Source: PMG-095 sp037200885
GTDB taxonomy: Bacteria > Myxococcota_A > Polyangia > Polyangiales > Polyangiaceae
Assembly: GCA_037200885.1 (NCBI GenBank)
Contig: JBBCIN010000003.1
Span: forward strand, 310,001 to 374,000
Length of the DNA: 64,000 bases
Direction of reading: 5' to 3'
In this document: piece by piece, positions 9,701-18,449 of the stretch
Numbering within the stretch: position 1 is the stretch's first letter
Layout: the number at the start of each line of letters is the position of its first letter
Position numbers and translations under genes: made by a program
Notes under the pieces: generated by a model
Databases searched by the model: none
What the model was told of the DNA's origin: nothing
The model's input: only the letters and a program-made list of their open reading frames with translations

Positions 9701-9954
9701 GAGACCGAGTTGAGGTCGTCCACACCCGAGATCTGATTGACGGCGCCTTCGATCTTGTCGGTGACGTCGGTCTCGATCTCTTCCGGCGCAGCGCCCGGCA
9801 GTTGCGTGGTGATGACCACCACCGGTACGTCGACGTTCGGAAACTGATCGACGCCGAGGCCGCGGTAGCCGACCGTGCCGAGCACCAAAATCACCAGCAT
9901 CAGGACCGATGCGAGCACCGGCCTCTGTACGCAAATTCTAGCTAGCCACTGCAT
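6790..9954 (-). CDS. RND efflux transporter, inner-membrane pump (HAE1/AcrB-like)
   Basis: A 1054-residue pump, the usual AcrB/MexB length. Visible features are TM1 (ASVLMLVILVLGTVG), two large periplasmic loops, the TM4 proton-relay motif GIVIDDAIVVLEN with paired Asp, and the duplicated second half with TM7-TM12. It uses proton motive force to export drugs, dyes or endogenous metabolites across the envelope together with the adaptor and TolC-like channel encoded just upstream. It is the last gene of the tetR-tolC-adaptor-pump operon, 49 bp after the adaptor. The reading frame is uninterrupted over 3.1 kb. The substrate cannot be read from sequence. Confidence 0.95.
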   Translation of the reverse strand: MQWLARICVQRPVLASVLMLVILVLGTVGYRGLGVDQFPNVDVPVVVITTQLPGAAPEEIETDVTDKIEGAVNQISGVDDLNSVSSEGVSQVVIMFKLDKDTDVAAQEVRDKVNTVLRELPSGIEQPIISKVEPSAAPVLYLGVRGKGQSMRDLTEVADKKVRRQLETILGVGKVTIIGGRERQIHVRMDPLALRSAGLTAIDVMNTLQQQNLMTPGGNLETGPQSVTLRIDGRVTSVDAVGRLVMRAKDGRILRLSDVANVVDDQEAIESLARYDGEEVVVLSIVKQAGTNTIEVVDNIQKRIASLSQSLPQGMELKVIRDNSQSIRTSVSSVIEHLIVGALLAAGVVLLFLGNARSTLIAALSIPISVIGTFGLMWLEGYTLNNITLLALALAVGIVIDDAIVVLENIIRFIDEKGMKPFPAAVLATKEIGFAVLATTLSLMAVFIPVAFIGGIPGRFLKSFGYTMAFSIGVSLIVSFSLTPMMSARFLLGHQKGSGLSRLVDFFYRPIERVYMTMLAFSLRHRWVIALACATVMGSCIPVAKSLPGSFLPLDDKAKFQVTIRAPEGTSAEETLLIADRASTLIRKLPGVTHILITVAEDDQITRNYAQLYVDLVDPGQRKSTQFDLMDRARELVIPNMPKELRINIAEVPDFSVGSNTQGVQYILSGPNFAELEKGAGTITAALKKSGKAVDVDTTNIDGRPEVKVTIDRDRAADLGVSVANVATTLQMLVAGVKASTFPENGNEYEIRIRADERYRTDQNALSLMSVPSSKYGSVPLSSVVTWQRGLGPSRINRYARERQITILANAAAGAGDNDVSAVIDKEFKGLNLGPMYQLRPTGRSKSQAETAAGFLLALGMAFVFMYLILAAQFESWLYPAIILAVLPLTVPFAFISLKIFNQSINMFSMLGMLVLFGVVKKNSILQVDHTNHLRRMGRSRFDSLMEANRDRLRPILMTTIAFVAGMAPLILSSGIGSGFNKATASIVVGGQTLSLLLTLLAVPVIHSFVDDVLDWFARRKQKGKIDRGETELDALLGTGEEPLAKALERAAAE

Positions 9955-10003
9955 GGGAGGGCTTCCTTTCGCCTGCGGCGGCTGGCATTCACCATGGTCT
10001 CGG

Positions 10004-11098
10004 TCATTTCACACGCTGCCCGTTCTTGAGCTCGGGGTTGTAAACGGCGACCACTTGCTCACCGACAACCACACCGCGGCGCACTGACAAGCGACCTTCG
10101 ACCTCGGGCCCGGGCTGCAGCACGCGCTGCTCGAGGGCGCCGCCCTGCACGACATACACGTTGAGCTTGCCGTTGGACTCGAACGCCGCTGCTTTCGGAA
10201 TCGAGGGCAGTGTTTCCTGACCCACCGTAAGCTCCACGTCGGCGAACATGCCCGGCAAGAGTTTCTGGTCGGGGTTCTTCACGCTGGCCTCGACGAGCAC
10301 GTCGCGCGTCTCGCGTACGGCGCCTGAGATGTGCGACACCGTGCCCGAGAAGAGCTCATTGCCATAAGCCCCGACGCGAAAGCCGACGTCTTGCCCGAGT
10401 TTCACGTCGGGGTAGCTCTGCTCGGGCAGACTGAATTCGAGCCGCAGATCCGCCACTTGGGCGAGCGAGGCGACGCGCGATGAGGCCTGCACGTACTCAC
10501 CCACCTGGATGTAGCGATCGGTCACGATCCCGGCGAATGGCGAGCGGATCCTACCGTCGCCGACGTTCTTGGCGGCGATGCTCTGGCGCGCCTCGGCCGC
10601 CTCGCGATTGAGCGGAGCGGTCTTGCACTTGGCCGTCACCTGGTCGTACTCGAGGTCGGTCACGGCATTGCTCGCCTTGAGCCGTTCGTAACGAGCGCAG
10701 TCGACCTGGTTGATGTTCTCTTGCGTCTTCGAGGTCTGCACGGCGACGCGCGCCTCCGCCAGTGCCAACGCCGCGCCGCTCACGTCGACCTGCGCGATGA
10801 CTTCGCCTTGAGCGACGTGCTGACCGCGCTCGATCTTCATGCTGATCACGCGCCCCGCGACGTTGGCGGCGAGATCGGTTTCGCGCTCGCCGCGCAGCGT
10901 TCCGGTGAGCCGCAGCGTGCGTGGCGCTTCGATGTTCGTCACGGGGTCGGTGACGACCGTGACGGCCGGCGCGGTGGGCGCTGGTGCGGCGTCGGCTTTG
11001 CCTTTGCATCCGGGCGCCGCGAGGGCAACGAGGGCGAGCGCGACGGAGAGCGTGAGCCCAGCAAAGCGAGGAAACGAGCTACGATGTGTGATGGACAT
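10004..11098 (-). CDS. RND periplasmic adaptor (HlyD/membrane fusion protein)
   Basis: About 364 residues with a signal peptide ending in LAAPGC, consistent with a lipid-anchored periplasmic protein, then barrel-sandwich/lipoyl halves (VAGRVISMKIERGQHVAQGE and IRSPFAGIVTDRYIQVGEYV) around a coiled-coil hairpin, and beta-barrel domains. It bridges the RND pump and the outer-membrane channel. The frame is open further upstream to a TTG at 11128 that overlaps the TolC stop (TTGA) and has an ATG at 11113; I chose the ATG at 11098 because it places the signal peptide at the N-terminus. None of the three has a strong ribosome site. Second-last gene of the efflux operon. Confidence 0.9.
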   Translation of the reverse strand: MSITHRSSFPRFAGLTLSVALALVALAAPGCKGKADAAPAPTAPAVTVVTDPVTNIEAPRTLRLTGTLRGERETDLAANVAGRVISMKIERGQHVAQGEVIAQVDVSGAALALAEARVAVQTSKTQENINQVDCARYERLKASNAVTDLEYDQVTAKCKTAPLNREAAEARQSIAAKNVGDGRIRSPFAGIVTDRYIQVGEYVQASSRVASLAQVADLRLEFSLPEQSYPDVKLGQDVGFRVGAYGNELFSGTVSHISGAVRETRDVLVEASVKNPDQKLLPGMFADVELTVGQETLPSIPKAAAFESNGKLNVYVVQGGALEQRVLQPGPEVEGRLSVRRGVVVGEQVVAVYNPELKNGQRVK

Positions 11099-11124
11099 GG
11101 GCGGGGAAACCATGGGTAATTGCT

Positions 11125-12534
11125 TCAATGGGCCGCCGGGGCGGCGGGGGGTGCGGGTGACGCGGGCGCAGCGGGTGACGCTGCAGCTAGATCCTTGGCC
11201 TGCACGGACGGCAGCGTGGACGCCTGAACCTGCGGGGCCTTGCCGGCTGCCAGCCGCAGGAGCACACGCGAGTAGAGTAAGTCAGCGTCGGCCTGGATGC
11301 GAGAGGCCTGAGCTTGGAACGCGTCGCGTTGCGATTGTGTGACATCGAGCTGCGTGAGCGCGCCAGACTGATAGCGGGCAAGCGCGAGCTCCTCGGCGCG
11401 GAGCGCGGCATCGGCTTGCGCACGAGCCGACGCGCTCTTCACGATGCCCGTGCGGACGCGCTCCCAGGCGTCGAAAATGTCGTCCTCGACGCCGCGTCGT
11501 GCGCGTTCAGCCCGCACCCTTTGTACGTCAGCGGCGCTGGCCTGCGCTTGTGCCGTCCCGTAAGCGCTGTAGTCGAGCTTCCACGAAAGCATGGCTTGCA
11601 ACGTGTAGAAGCTGCTGTGACCGGTAAAGCCGGAGGCGTTCGTGAGGTGCTCCTGGCCGTTCGCCGAAAGCGAGGGCAAAAGGGCATAGGCGGCAGCCTT
11701 CTTGGCGGACGCCGCGGCCTTGTCGAGCTCGGCCTGAACGCGGTCGGAGGGAGTACCTTGGCTCGCGAGCCAAGTCGCGAGCGGCTCTTCGGGATGCAAA
11801 TCATCGACCGGATACTCGACCACGGGAGTCGGCACGATGCCCGACACGGTCTCGAGATTGCGGCCGGCCATGATGCCAATCAGCTCGGCTTGGGCTCGGT
11901 CCTGCTTGCTCTGTTCGAGGTTCGCGCGGGCACGCTCGCGGTCGAGCTCCGTCGCCACGCCGATGTCGTGACGAGTGGTGACGAAGGCGAGATTTTCCTC
12001 GGCGATCTGCTGGCTGCGCTCTGCGGCCTGGACGAGTGCGGCGCCGCCGACGAACGTGTAGTAGGCACGTGCGACCACGCGCTGCACGTCGTTCTGCGAC
12101 AACTCGAGCTGAGCGCTGGAAGCCTTCGCGAGGTGGCGCGCTTGACCAAGTCGCTGGTAGTTGGCGAGATCGACCAGAGGAACGTCCAACTGCAGGAACA
12201 GGTCGAACTGATCTTGCGGCGTGATCGTGAGCCCGTTCGGCGGAAAGACCGCCGCGGGGACCTCCGCGGGGTATTGGTTGCGCGTGTACACGCCGCGCGC
12301 CGAGGCAGCCGGCAACAGCCGACCGAGCGTCGACTCTTTTTCCCAATTCCTCTGCTCGACCGTGGCGCGCTGTTCACGCACATCGTAGCTGCTCGTGCGG
12401 GCGGCCTCGAGAAAGGTATCGAGTGACTGCGTCGCACTCGCCTGTCCGCTGGCCAGCAGCAGTGTCGAGGCGGCGGCAATTTGGAAGCCAGAACTCAATA
12501 AATAGTGGCGAACAGTCGATCGTCGGGTCGTCAT
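11125..12534 (-). CDS. TolC-family outer membrane efflux protein
   Basis: A 469-residue protein starting at the ATG at 12534 (MTTRRSTVRHYLL), with a signal peptide ending ASGQASA and two homologous TolC/OEP repeats rich in long alpha-helices (ARAYYTFVGGAALVQAAERSQ; RARRGVEDDIFDAWERV). The open frame extends about 120 codons further upstream through the tetR 3' end, but that part is Arg-rich and not TolC-like, so it was trimmed. The C-terminus is Ala/Pro-rich. It forms the outer-membrane channel of the tripartite pump. It lies 47 bp after tetR and abuts the adaptor gene. Confidence 0.9.
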   Translation of the reverse strand: MTTRRSTVRHYLLSSGFQIAAASTLLLASGQASATQSLDTFLEAARTSSYDVREQRATVEQRNWEKESTLGRLLPAASARGVYTRNQYPAEVPAAVFPPNGLTITPQDQFDLFLQLDVPLVDLANYQRLGQARHLAKASSAQLELSQNDVQRVVARAYYTFVGGAALVQAAERSQQIAEENLAFVTTRHDIGVATELDRERARANLEQSKQDRAQAELIGIMAGRNLETVSGIVPTPVVEYPVDDLHPEEPLATWLASQGTPSDRVQAELDKAAASAKKAAAYALLPSLSANGQEHLTNASGFTGHSSFYTLQAMLSWKLDYSAYGTAQAQASAADVQRVRAERARRGVEDDIFDAWERVRTGIVKSASARAQADAALRAEELALARYQSGALTQLDVTQSQRDAFQAQASRIQADADLLYSRVLLRLAAGKAPQVQASTLPSVQAKDLAAASPAAPASPAPPAAPAAH

Positions 12535-12581
12535 CAGGGTCACTCTCTGCTCTTGGTTCTTCGTACAGGCCGGCGGCACGA

Positions 12582-13286
12582 TCACGGTCGCGCGGCGAAG
12601 CGTGCGTTGTGAGGCGACGTCGCTTCGTGAGCGGCCGCGCCGTTCAGCAGCAAGTCGGCCAGCCCACGGACGAACATGCCTTCGGGCATGACTGCGCTGT
12701 CGCCATCTTCCAGCAGGATGCGCGTCAACACGAAATGGTGAACAGCGCCGAGCAGCGCGCGAGCGAGCACTTCCGGGTCCATCTGCCGCAGCTTGCCGCG
12801 CTGCATTTGTTGCTCGAAATAGCCGCCGAGCGCCTTCAAGATTTCTCGAAATTTCGAGCGCTTTTTGTCGAAAAGTGGCACGGCGAACGGCTGTGGATTC
12901 GACCACGACATCATCATGATGGGCAGCGCCACGCGTCCGACCTCGATCAGGGTCGTCGCCAGTTGAATGATCGATTCGCGCGCCTCGAGCCCCTCCGGCC
13001 GCTGTAGCTCCTCGATGGCCTTGAGCACGCGGCGCGGTGCCTCCTCCCGATCGAAGTCCATGGCGGCGCTGAAGAGCGCCTCCTTGGACTTGAAACGGTG
13101 AAAGAGCACGCCCTCGGAGACACCGGCGCGCTCAGCCACCTCGAGCGTCGTCGCCCGGATGCCGCGCTCGAGAAAAACATCTCGCGCCACGGCGAGCAGG
13201 CGCTCGGAATCGATGCTGGGGGGACGACCGCGGCCGCGAGGACTTCTCGGCGCAGGGGGTGGCGAATTTCCGCGGGGACGGGGCAC
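12582..13286 (-). CDS. TetR-family transcriptional repressor
   Basis: A 234-residue regulator with a Pro/Arg-rich N-terminal tail (about 25 residues), then a TetR helix-turn-helix (RGIRATTLEVAERAGVSEGVLFHRFKSKEALF) and an all-helical ligand-binding C-terminal domain (TetR_C-like). GTG start at 13286. It is the first gene of the operon with the TolC, adaptor and RND pump genes, the usual place for a local repressor that is released when it binds a pump substrate. Two perfect palindromes lie within 85 bp upstream and could be operators. Confidence 0.9.
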   Translation of the reverse strand: MPRPRGNSPPPAPRSPRGRGRPPSIDSERLLAVARDVFLERGIRATTLEVAERAGVSEGVLFHRFKSKEALFSAAMDFDREEAPRRVLKAIEELQRPEGLEARESIIQLATTLIEVGRVALPIMMMSWSNPQPFAVPLFDKKRSKFREILKALGGYFEQQMQRGKLRQMDPEVLARALLGAVHHFVLTRILLEDGDSAVMPEGMFVRGLADLLLNGAAAHEATSPHNARFAARP

Positions 13287-13356
13287 GGTGAATTAATGAG
13301 GCCCGGCTCAATATTGTCAAGGCCGAGATCCCAGTCGTTCGGTTGATTGATGAGCT

Positions 13357-13368
13357 GATATCGATATC
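13357..13368. promoter_or_regulatory. Perfect 12-bp palindrome upstream of the efflux operon
   Basis: GATATCGATATC is a perfect palindrome 71 bp upstream of the tetR GTG. A second, CAATATTG, lies at 13309-13316, 23 bp upstream. Both are AT-rich islands in GC-rich DNA. Either could be a TetR operator controlling the minus-strand efflux operon. Inferred from position and symmetry only. Confidence 0.35.
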
Positions 13369-13577
13369 GGGTAGGACTCTGCCCGACAGTCGGATTGCAA
13401 TCGACCGCTGGCGCGGCGAGTTCGAGCGCGCGAGCGAAACCTGTTCTGACGACCAGCCAAGCTGTCCGTCGCGACAGGTGGAAGCCGGCACTCTCGGCAA
13501 TGCCAGCATGCTGAACTACATACCTGCGTCGGCTGTTCTGATTGACAGTTCCACGGCAATCGACGTACCCAAGTGCG

Positions 13578-13973
13578 ATGTCGAAGATTGATGACGCACT
13601 GGTCGAAGCCGTCGAAGCGTTTGTCGAGCAACTGAAAGGTCTGATCCAACGCGCGGCGCTCGAGTCGGTGCAAACGGCATTGAACGGCGGCGCCCCGTCG
13701 TCGCATCGCGGGTCGAAGCGTCAACGCAGCGCAGCCGTGGCCGCGCCCGAGCGGCACGAAACCGGCTCGAAGCGCACCCCCGCCGAGCTGGCGGCTCTGA
13801 TCAAAAAGCTGCACGCGCACATCGTCAAAAACCCGGGGCTGCGCATCGAGAAGATTGGAACTGGTCTCGGAGTTCCGACGAAGGCGCTCGTTCTGCCGGT
13901 CAAGCGACTGATCAGTGAGAGAAAGATCGCCACCAAAGGTCAAAAGCGCGCGACCGTTTACTTCGCCCAATAG
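13578..13973 (+). CDS. Small DNA-binding protein with C-terminal winged-helix-like region
   Basis: A 131-residue protein starting at the ATG in GCGATGTCG. The N-terminus is an acidic amphipathic helix (DDALVEAVEAFVEQLKGL), followed by a basic linker (RGSKRQR) and a C-terminal winged-helix-like part (NPGLRIEKIGTGLGVPTKALVLPVKRL) ending KGQKRATVYFAQ. The ending is shared, as I recall, by many small myxobacterial DNA-binding proteins; exact family name not certain. Probably a cytoplasmic nucleoid or transcription factor. It is divergent from tetR and not obviously in an operon. Confidence 0.6.
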   Translation: MSKIDDALVEAVEAFVEQLKGLIQRAALESVQTALNGGAPSSHRGSKRQRSAAVAAPERHETGSKRTPAELAALIKKLHAHIVKNPGLRIEKIGTGLGVPTKALVLPVKRLISERKIATKGQKRATVYFAQ

Positions 13974-14126
13974 CTCGAAAATCGCCGAAGAGCTGGGCGC
14001 TCGCGATCCCGCCGCGCACCTCACTCGTCCGCGAGATTTCCGCGTGTCGCGTGTTGCATAGCGCGCTACGCTGACGCCAGATGGCTCTCGAGGTGAAGCG
14101 CTGGGACGGGAAGAGCCGCTGACGCC

Positions 14127-14552
14127 ATGAGGCCCTCTTCCGACCTGCTCCAAGACGGACCCGTTCTGCTTTACGACGGCAGCTGCGGCGTGTGCAGCCA
14201 GGCGGTGCAGTGGGTGCTCAGACACGAGCGCTCCCATTCCCTACGCTTCGCGCCGATCGAGAGCGCAGTTGGCAGTGAGCTCCGCGCGCGTGCGGGCGTC
14301 GGCGCAGACGTCGATTCCCTGCTCTGGACCGAGCTGCGCGACGGCCGTGTCCAAGCCGACGTCCGCTCGCTCGCCCTGTTGCGAGTCCTCGGCTATGTCG
14401 GCGGGCCCTGGCGTTGGTTGACCGCGCTGCGCATCGTGCCAACCTTCCTGCGCGATGCGAGCTACCGCGCGTTCGCCGGGGTGCGCTATCGGATCCGCGC
14501 GCAATCTTGCCTGGTGCCGACGCCAGCGGAGCGAGCACGCTTTTTGGGCTAG
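14127..14552 (+). CDS. DCC-family thiol-disulfide oxidoreductase-like protein (DUF393)
   Basis: A 141-residue protein whose N-terminus carries LLYDGSCGVCSQAVQWVL, the hallmark DxxCxxC active-site motif of the DCC family, followed by SLALLRVLGYVGGPW and LRDASYRAFAGVRYR, also typical. Family members are predicted small thioredoxin-like redox proteins; substrates are unknown. The stop is 16 bp from the 3' end of the convergent VWA lipoprotein gene. Confident family call; function not established. Confidence 0.85.
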   Translation: MRPSSDLLQDGPVLLYDGSCGVCSQAVQWVLRHERSHSLRFAPIESAVGSELRARAGVGADVDSLLWTELRDGRVQADVRSLALLRVLGYVGGPWRWLTALRIVPTFLRDASYRAFAGVRYRIRAQSCLVPTPAERARFLG

Positions 14553-14568
14553 TCGGTAGCGCTAGCCG

Positions 14569-15720
14569 TCAATCGCAGGAGATGCGGACGCTCAGCTGTC
14601 TGCCGCCCGCCTTGATCATTTCACACGCTTCACCCACGACCGCGAGGTGACGAGGGTCCTTCAAGAAGTAGCCATCGGACTCGCTGTAAGGAAGCCGTTG
14701 ACCATCCAACGACACCTGACCCGCGCTGGCTTCGCCCAACGCAACGTCGCGCTGCAAGCGCACCTCACACAGCGGGATGCGATTCAAGACATCCGCAAGC
14801 TGTCCCGCGAGCCCCTGCACGTTGCCATCCGCTTGAAAGGGCTCAGCCGCGTTGGCATCGACACCCCAGACCAAATCGATCGGCCGCCCTTTGCCGGCAT
14901 TGGCGATCTGCTGCAGGTTCTGCCCCGCGATGTCGTTGGAAATTCCCAGCACATAGAGATCGATGCCAGATTCGAAGGCTCGCTGCGCAGCCTCGACCGC
15001 TTGCGGTTGCCCTTCGTCGGGATTCGGCTGAGCGCAGGTGTCCGGAGTGCCATCAGTGACGAGGAGGATCGAGCGCGGCCCAAGGCTCGGGATCCTTTCC
15101 AGTTCGGTCACGATTCGTTGCAAGGCGTCCCCGGTGGGCGTGTCGCCATCGGGGCCCAAGCTCCCATAGAGTAGACGGAGCGCGGAATAGTTGCGCGGTG
15201 CTGCTTGGACCTCGTTCAAGATCGGGCACGCGTCGCTGTGACTGGTGAAGAACGTGATTCCGAAGCGAATGCTCGCCTCGAAGCGCTTGACGACGCCGAA
15301 CGTCGGATCGAACAACGCGTCACCAACCAGCGACCAGCGCGTGGTCGGGCTCTGATCGTCTGGATAACGAAAGCTCATGCTGCGCGATTGATCGACCACG
15401 AGTGTGAGCGCGGGACGCAGCTCATCGATCGAGACGGTCACGGCCTCACAGGTTGGAGGTTCATTCATCGGGGCGCCGGCCTGGGCGGGCGAGCCGGCGA
15501 TGGCTGGCGCGCCTGCCTGGGCAGGCGAGCCAGCGCCGCCCGCGGGCATTGCCGGATCCGGCGGATTTGCTCGGGCGCCCGCGCTTCCCGGCGGGCTGTC
15601 CTCGAGTAGCTCGACGCCTGAGCGGGCACCGCAACCAGCGAGGCCCGACGCACATAACCCAGCTGCGCTCAGCAGCAACTGCAAAAGGAGACGCGGAACT
15701 CGGGGGCTGAGCTCGTGCAT
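14569..15720 (-). CDS. VWA-domain lipoprotein
   Basis: A 383-residue exported lipoprotein: signal peptide with lipobox LAGC near residue 30, a Pro/Ala/Gly linker containing a short tandem SPAQAGAP repeat, then a von Willebrand A domain (LTLVVDQSRSMSF with the MIDAS DxSxS motif, PTGDALQ, and ILLVTDGTPDTC). The C-terminus is a Cys-containing beta-rich part. VWA domains bind proteins or ligands through a metal ion; such surface lipoproteins are frequent in myxobacteria, roles unknown. ATG start at 15720. It is divergent from the SGNH-hydrolase gene. Confidence 0.85.
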   Translation of the reverse strand: MHELSPRVPRLLLQLLLSAAGLCASGLAGCGARSGVELLEDSPPGSAGARANPPDPAMPAGGAGSPAQAGAPAIAGSPAQAGAPMNEPPTCEAVTVSIDELRPALTLVVDQSRSMSFRYPDDQSPTTRWSLVGDALFDPTFGVVKRFEASIRFGITFFTSHSDACPILNEVQAAPRNYSALRLLYGSLGPDGDTPTGDALQRIVTELERIPSLGPRSILLVTDGTPDTCAQPNPDEGQPQAVEAAQRAFESGIDLYVLGISNDIAGQNLQQIANAGKGRPIDLVWGVDANAAEPFQADGNVQGLAGQLADVLNRIPLCEVRLQRDVALGEASAGQVSLDGQRLPYSESDGYFLKDPRHLAVVGEACEMIKAGGRQLSVRISCD

Positions 15721-15900
15721 GGCGGTGGACCTAAACGAGTGCCTAAAGCACGGCTACGCGAGGGTAACATGTCTCCAAGCAGGCGAAACGATCGCTCTCG
15801 CCGTAGCGAGTGACGCGAAGCGGAGAGCCAGACATCGGCGATGCTGGCGATGCTTCTATTTTCGACCTAGAGCGCACCTGAGCCTGGTAGCATCGAACCG

Positions 15901-16641
15901 GTGCACGCTCGAAGTGGAGCCGTGAAGTCGAGCTCGATCGCCTTGCTCGTGTGCGTGAGCATCGGCTGCAGCGATGTCGCCGGGGTGGACCAAGAGCGCC
16001 AGCGAATTGACTATTCCGTGCACGGCATGATCGTGGTGCTGGGCTCGTCCACATCGGAGGGCACCGGTCCCAAAGACCCGAAAAATGCCTGGGTGCGGCG
16101 ATACAAGGTTCGCTTGGCCAAACAATTTCCGAACGTTACGCTGGTGAATCTGGCGGTCGGCGGGCAAACCACGTTTCACATTCAGCCGACGGGTTACACG
16201 CCGCCGCCCAATCGCCCCGCGCCGGTCTTGGGCAAGAACATCACCGCCGCACTCGCTTTGAAGCCCAGCGCGATCATCGTCAATATGCCGAGCAATGACC
16301 AGGCGAGTAACTACTCACTCGCCGAGCAGCTCGCGAACTACGATCGCATCGCCAACTTGACCATGAGCGCCCACGTGCCGCTCTGGGTCAGCACCACCCA
16401 ACCGAGAGATTTCGACAAACTCGCTCAACTCAACGACCTGATGCAAGCGCGCGACGCGATCTCCAAAAAGTTCGCGCCGCATGCGTTGGACTTCTGGACG
16501 CCATTTGCCGCGCCAAACGGCTGGATCAGAGGCAACTACAACTCTGGCGATGGCACCCACTTGAACGACGCAGCCCACGCCATCCTCGCCAACATCGTCG
16601 AGGGCGCGCACATCCCCGAACAGTTCGCCCCCACCCCCTAG
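15901..16641 (+). CDS. SGNH/GDSL-type hydrolase, secreted lipoprotein
   Basis: A 246-residue protein with a GTG start and a lipobox-like SIGC near residue 23. SGNH blocks are visible: block I with the nucleophile in VLGSSTSEGTG, block II Gly in NLAVGGQTT, block III Asn in VNMPSND, and block V DGTHLND carrying the catalytic Asp and His. It is likely an esterase or lipase-like hydrolase acting in the periplasm or outside the cell; the substrate is unknown. Divergent from the VWA lipoprotein, convergent with the ROK kinase. Confidence 0.8.
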   Translation: MHARSGAVKSSSIALLVCVSIGCSDVAGVDQERQRIDYSVHGMIVVLGSSTSEGTGPKDPKNAWVRRYKVRLAKQFPNVTLVNLAVGGQTTFHIQPTGYTPPPNRPAPVLGKNITAALALKPSAIIVNMPSNDQASNYSLAEQLANYDRIANLTMSAHVPLWVSTTQPRDFDKLAQLNDLMQARDAISKKFAPHALDFWTPFAAPNGWIRGNYNSGDGTHLNDAAHAILANIVEGAHIPEQFAPTP

Positions 16642-16692
16642 CCGCGACCACGTGAGGCCATTCGTGAGCCAGGGACGTCTGGCTATCGACGA

Positions 16693-17583
16693 TCAATCGG
16701 CGAGGGCGGCGCGTTCGGCCAGGGCGATGGCGCCCGCAATGCCAGATTGCGTGCCGAGAAGCGGAGGGACCACGTATTGGTCGATGCCTTCGTTCAGCAG
16801 GTCAGATTGTACGTAGCCGGCGAGCGAGCGCGTGAGGTGTTTGCGAATGAGGGGGAAGAGCGCCGCAACTTGCATCACGCCGCCCCCAAGGATCAGGCGC
16901 TCCGGCGAGAGCACGAGCACCAAGCTGGTCAGCGCCGAGGCGACGTAGCGTGCTTCCAGATCCCACGCGGGGTGATTGGGCGGCAGCGTTTCGGCAGGTT
17001 GGCCCCAGCGGCGTTCGAGTGCGGGGCCAGACGCGAGGCCCTCCCAGCAGCGTCCGCCATGAAACGGGCAGGCGCCGGCGAACGCCAGGTCATCCGCTTC
17101 GCGCGGGACGAGCAAATGCCCCATTTCTGGATGCACCAAGCCGTGCGCGAGCTGACCGCCCACGAGCGCGCCGCCACCGATGCCGGTACCGATCGTCAGG
17201 TAGATCACCGTATCGAGATTTCGCGCAGCGCCCCAGCGCGATTCACCGAGCACCGCGGCGTTGACGTCCGTGTCGAAGCCGACGGGCACCGAAAGCGCCT
17301 GACCGAGCGGCCCCACGACGTCAACATTGCTCCAACCGGGCTTGGGGGTGGTGGTGACATGACCGTAGCGCGGCGCCGCGCGGCGGAGCTCGATCGGACC
17401 AAAGCAGCCAATCCCCAAGGCGTCGATCTTGGGTCGTGAACGAAAAAACTCGATGCACTGGCCGAGCGTTTCTTGCGGGCTGGTGGTCGCAAAGCGGGCG
17501 TGGGCGATCAGATCGGTTGGGCTAGTCCCGACCGCGCACACGAACTTCGTTCCACCGGCCTCGATCGCTCCGAAGAGGGCCAT
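16693..17583 (-). CDS. ROK-family kinase, probable fructokinase
   Basis: A 296-residue sugar kinase of the ROK fold: ATP-binding GAIEAGGTKFVCAVG at the N-terminus, GFDTDVNAAVLGE, the catalytic-site GTGIGGG, and the zinc-binding segment HPEMGHL...CPFHGGRCWEGLASGPA. The fructokinase-type zinc cluster (HxxMGH, then CxxHxxxCxE) resembles bacterial manno/fructokinases such as B. subtilis GmuE. It would phosphorylate fructose or mannose to the 6-phosphate in the cytoplasm. ATG start. It lies 10 bp after the zinc-ribbon gene on the same strand, possibly co-transcribed. Confidence 0.85.
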   Translation of the reverse strand: MALFGAIEAGGTKFVCAVGTSPTDLIAHARFATTSPQETLGQCIEFFRSRPKIDALGIGCFGPIELRRAAPRYGHVTTTPKPGWSNVDVVGPLGQALSVPVGFDTDVNAAVLGESRWGAARNLDTVIYLTIGTGIGGGALVGGQLAHGLVHPEMGHLLVPREADDLAFAGACPFHGGRCWEGLASGPALERRWGQPAETLPPNHPAWDLEARYVASALTSLVLVLSPERLILGGGVMQVAALFPLIRKHLTRSLAGYVQSDLLNEGIDQYVVPPLLGTQSGIAGAIALAERAALAD

Positions 17584-17593
17584 CGACCTCGCC

Positions 17594-18388
17594 TCAGCGC
17601 GGCATCTGGATCACGAACAAGAGCACCAATACCGCGAGCACCAATAGAGTGATCAGGGTCACTCGCAGCCGGCGCGCGGTCACGGTCCGCGCCACGCTGG
17701 GATGCGTGGCCTCGGCGAGCGAGACCAGCCCGCGCACGTCGCTGGTCGGCTTGGTGCCTACCGTCGGCGGCTCCGAGCGCGAAAAGCCTTCGCTGGAAGC
17801 GCTCTCCGCTTCATCATCGGCGCGTTGCGGTGCCTCCGGTGCGGCCGGTGGCTCAGAGGAGGAGAACGATGGCAAGGGTGGCTCGCTCGGCGCGGTCGTG
17901 GCCGGAGGCGAAGCGTTGCTTGGAGCGCCGGACGCTTCCGGGGGCGGGGGCTGCGTCCGCTGCGCGAACATCCGCTCGAATTCGAGCGCCTCTTTCGGGA
18001 TCTGCCCGATCACGGTTCGTTCATCGTGAACCGACATGTCATCGCCGAACCGCGAGCGCGTGAGCATGGTCCGGTCTTCCTCGTGCATGGCAGCGGACAT
18101 GGCCGATTGCACGGGGGCAGGCGCCGGCGAATGCACCGGGGCAGACTTCACCGCCGGAGTCGGCTTGACCGACAGCAACGGGGAATGCGCGACTATCGAC
18201 TCGTCGCGACGCCGCAACGGGTAGCTAGCCAAGGGCTTTTGCGACGCGGCCTCCGCGTCGGACATGTTCCTGCCATCGACGACAATCGCCGTTGCACAGT
18301 GCTTGCAAGTGATGCGAACCAACTTGCCGCGCACCTTCGCATCGTTGACCGAATACTGCGCCGAGCAAGAATTGCAGACGATAATCAA
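17594..18388 (-). CDS. MJ0042-type zinc-ribbon membrane protein
   Basis: A 264-residue protein: N-terminal MJ0042-type zinc finger (CNSCSAQYSV...CKHCATAIVV, residues 5-36), a long Pro/Ala/Ser-rich disordered middle, and one C-terminal transmembrane helix (TLITLLVLAVLVLLFVIQ). TTG start. This domain plan is common in myxobacterial regulatory membrane proteins of unknown role. It is likely anchored in the inner membrane with the zinc ribbon in the cytoplasm and may take part in signalling; no partner is visible. Immediately upstream of the ROK kinase on the same strand. Confidence 0.75.
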   Translation of the reverse strand: MIIVCNSCSAQYSVNDAKVRGKLVRITCKHCATAIVVDGRNMSDAEAASQKPLASYPLRRRDESIVAHSPLLSVKPTPAVKSAPVHSPAPAPVQSAMSAAMHEEDRTMLTRSRFGDDMSVHDERTVIGQIPKEALEFERMFAQRTQPPPPEASGAPSNASPPATTAPSEPPLPSFSSSEPPAAPEAPQRADDEAESASSEGFSRSEPPTVGTKPTSDVRGLVSLAEATHPSVARTVTARRLRVTLITLLVLAVLVLLFVIQMPR

Positions 18389-18449
18389 ACCGACGTCTTC
18401 TCTTTCTTCGTTTTACGGCGGTCTCGAGCCGGACACACCCTAACTATGG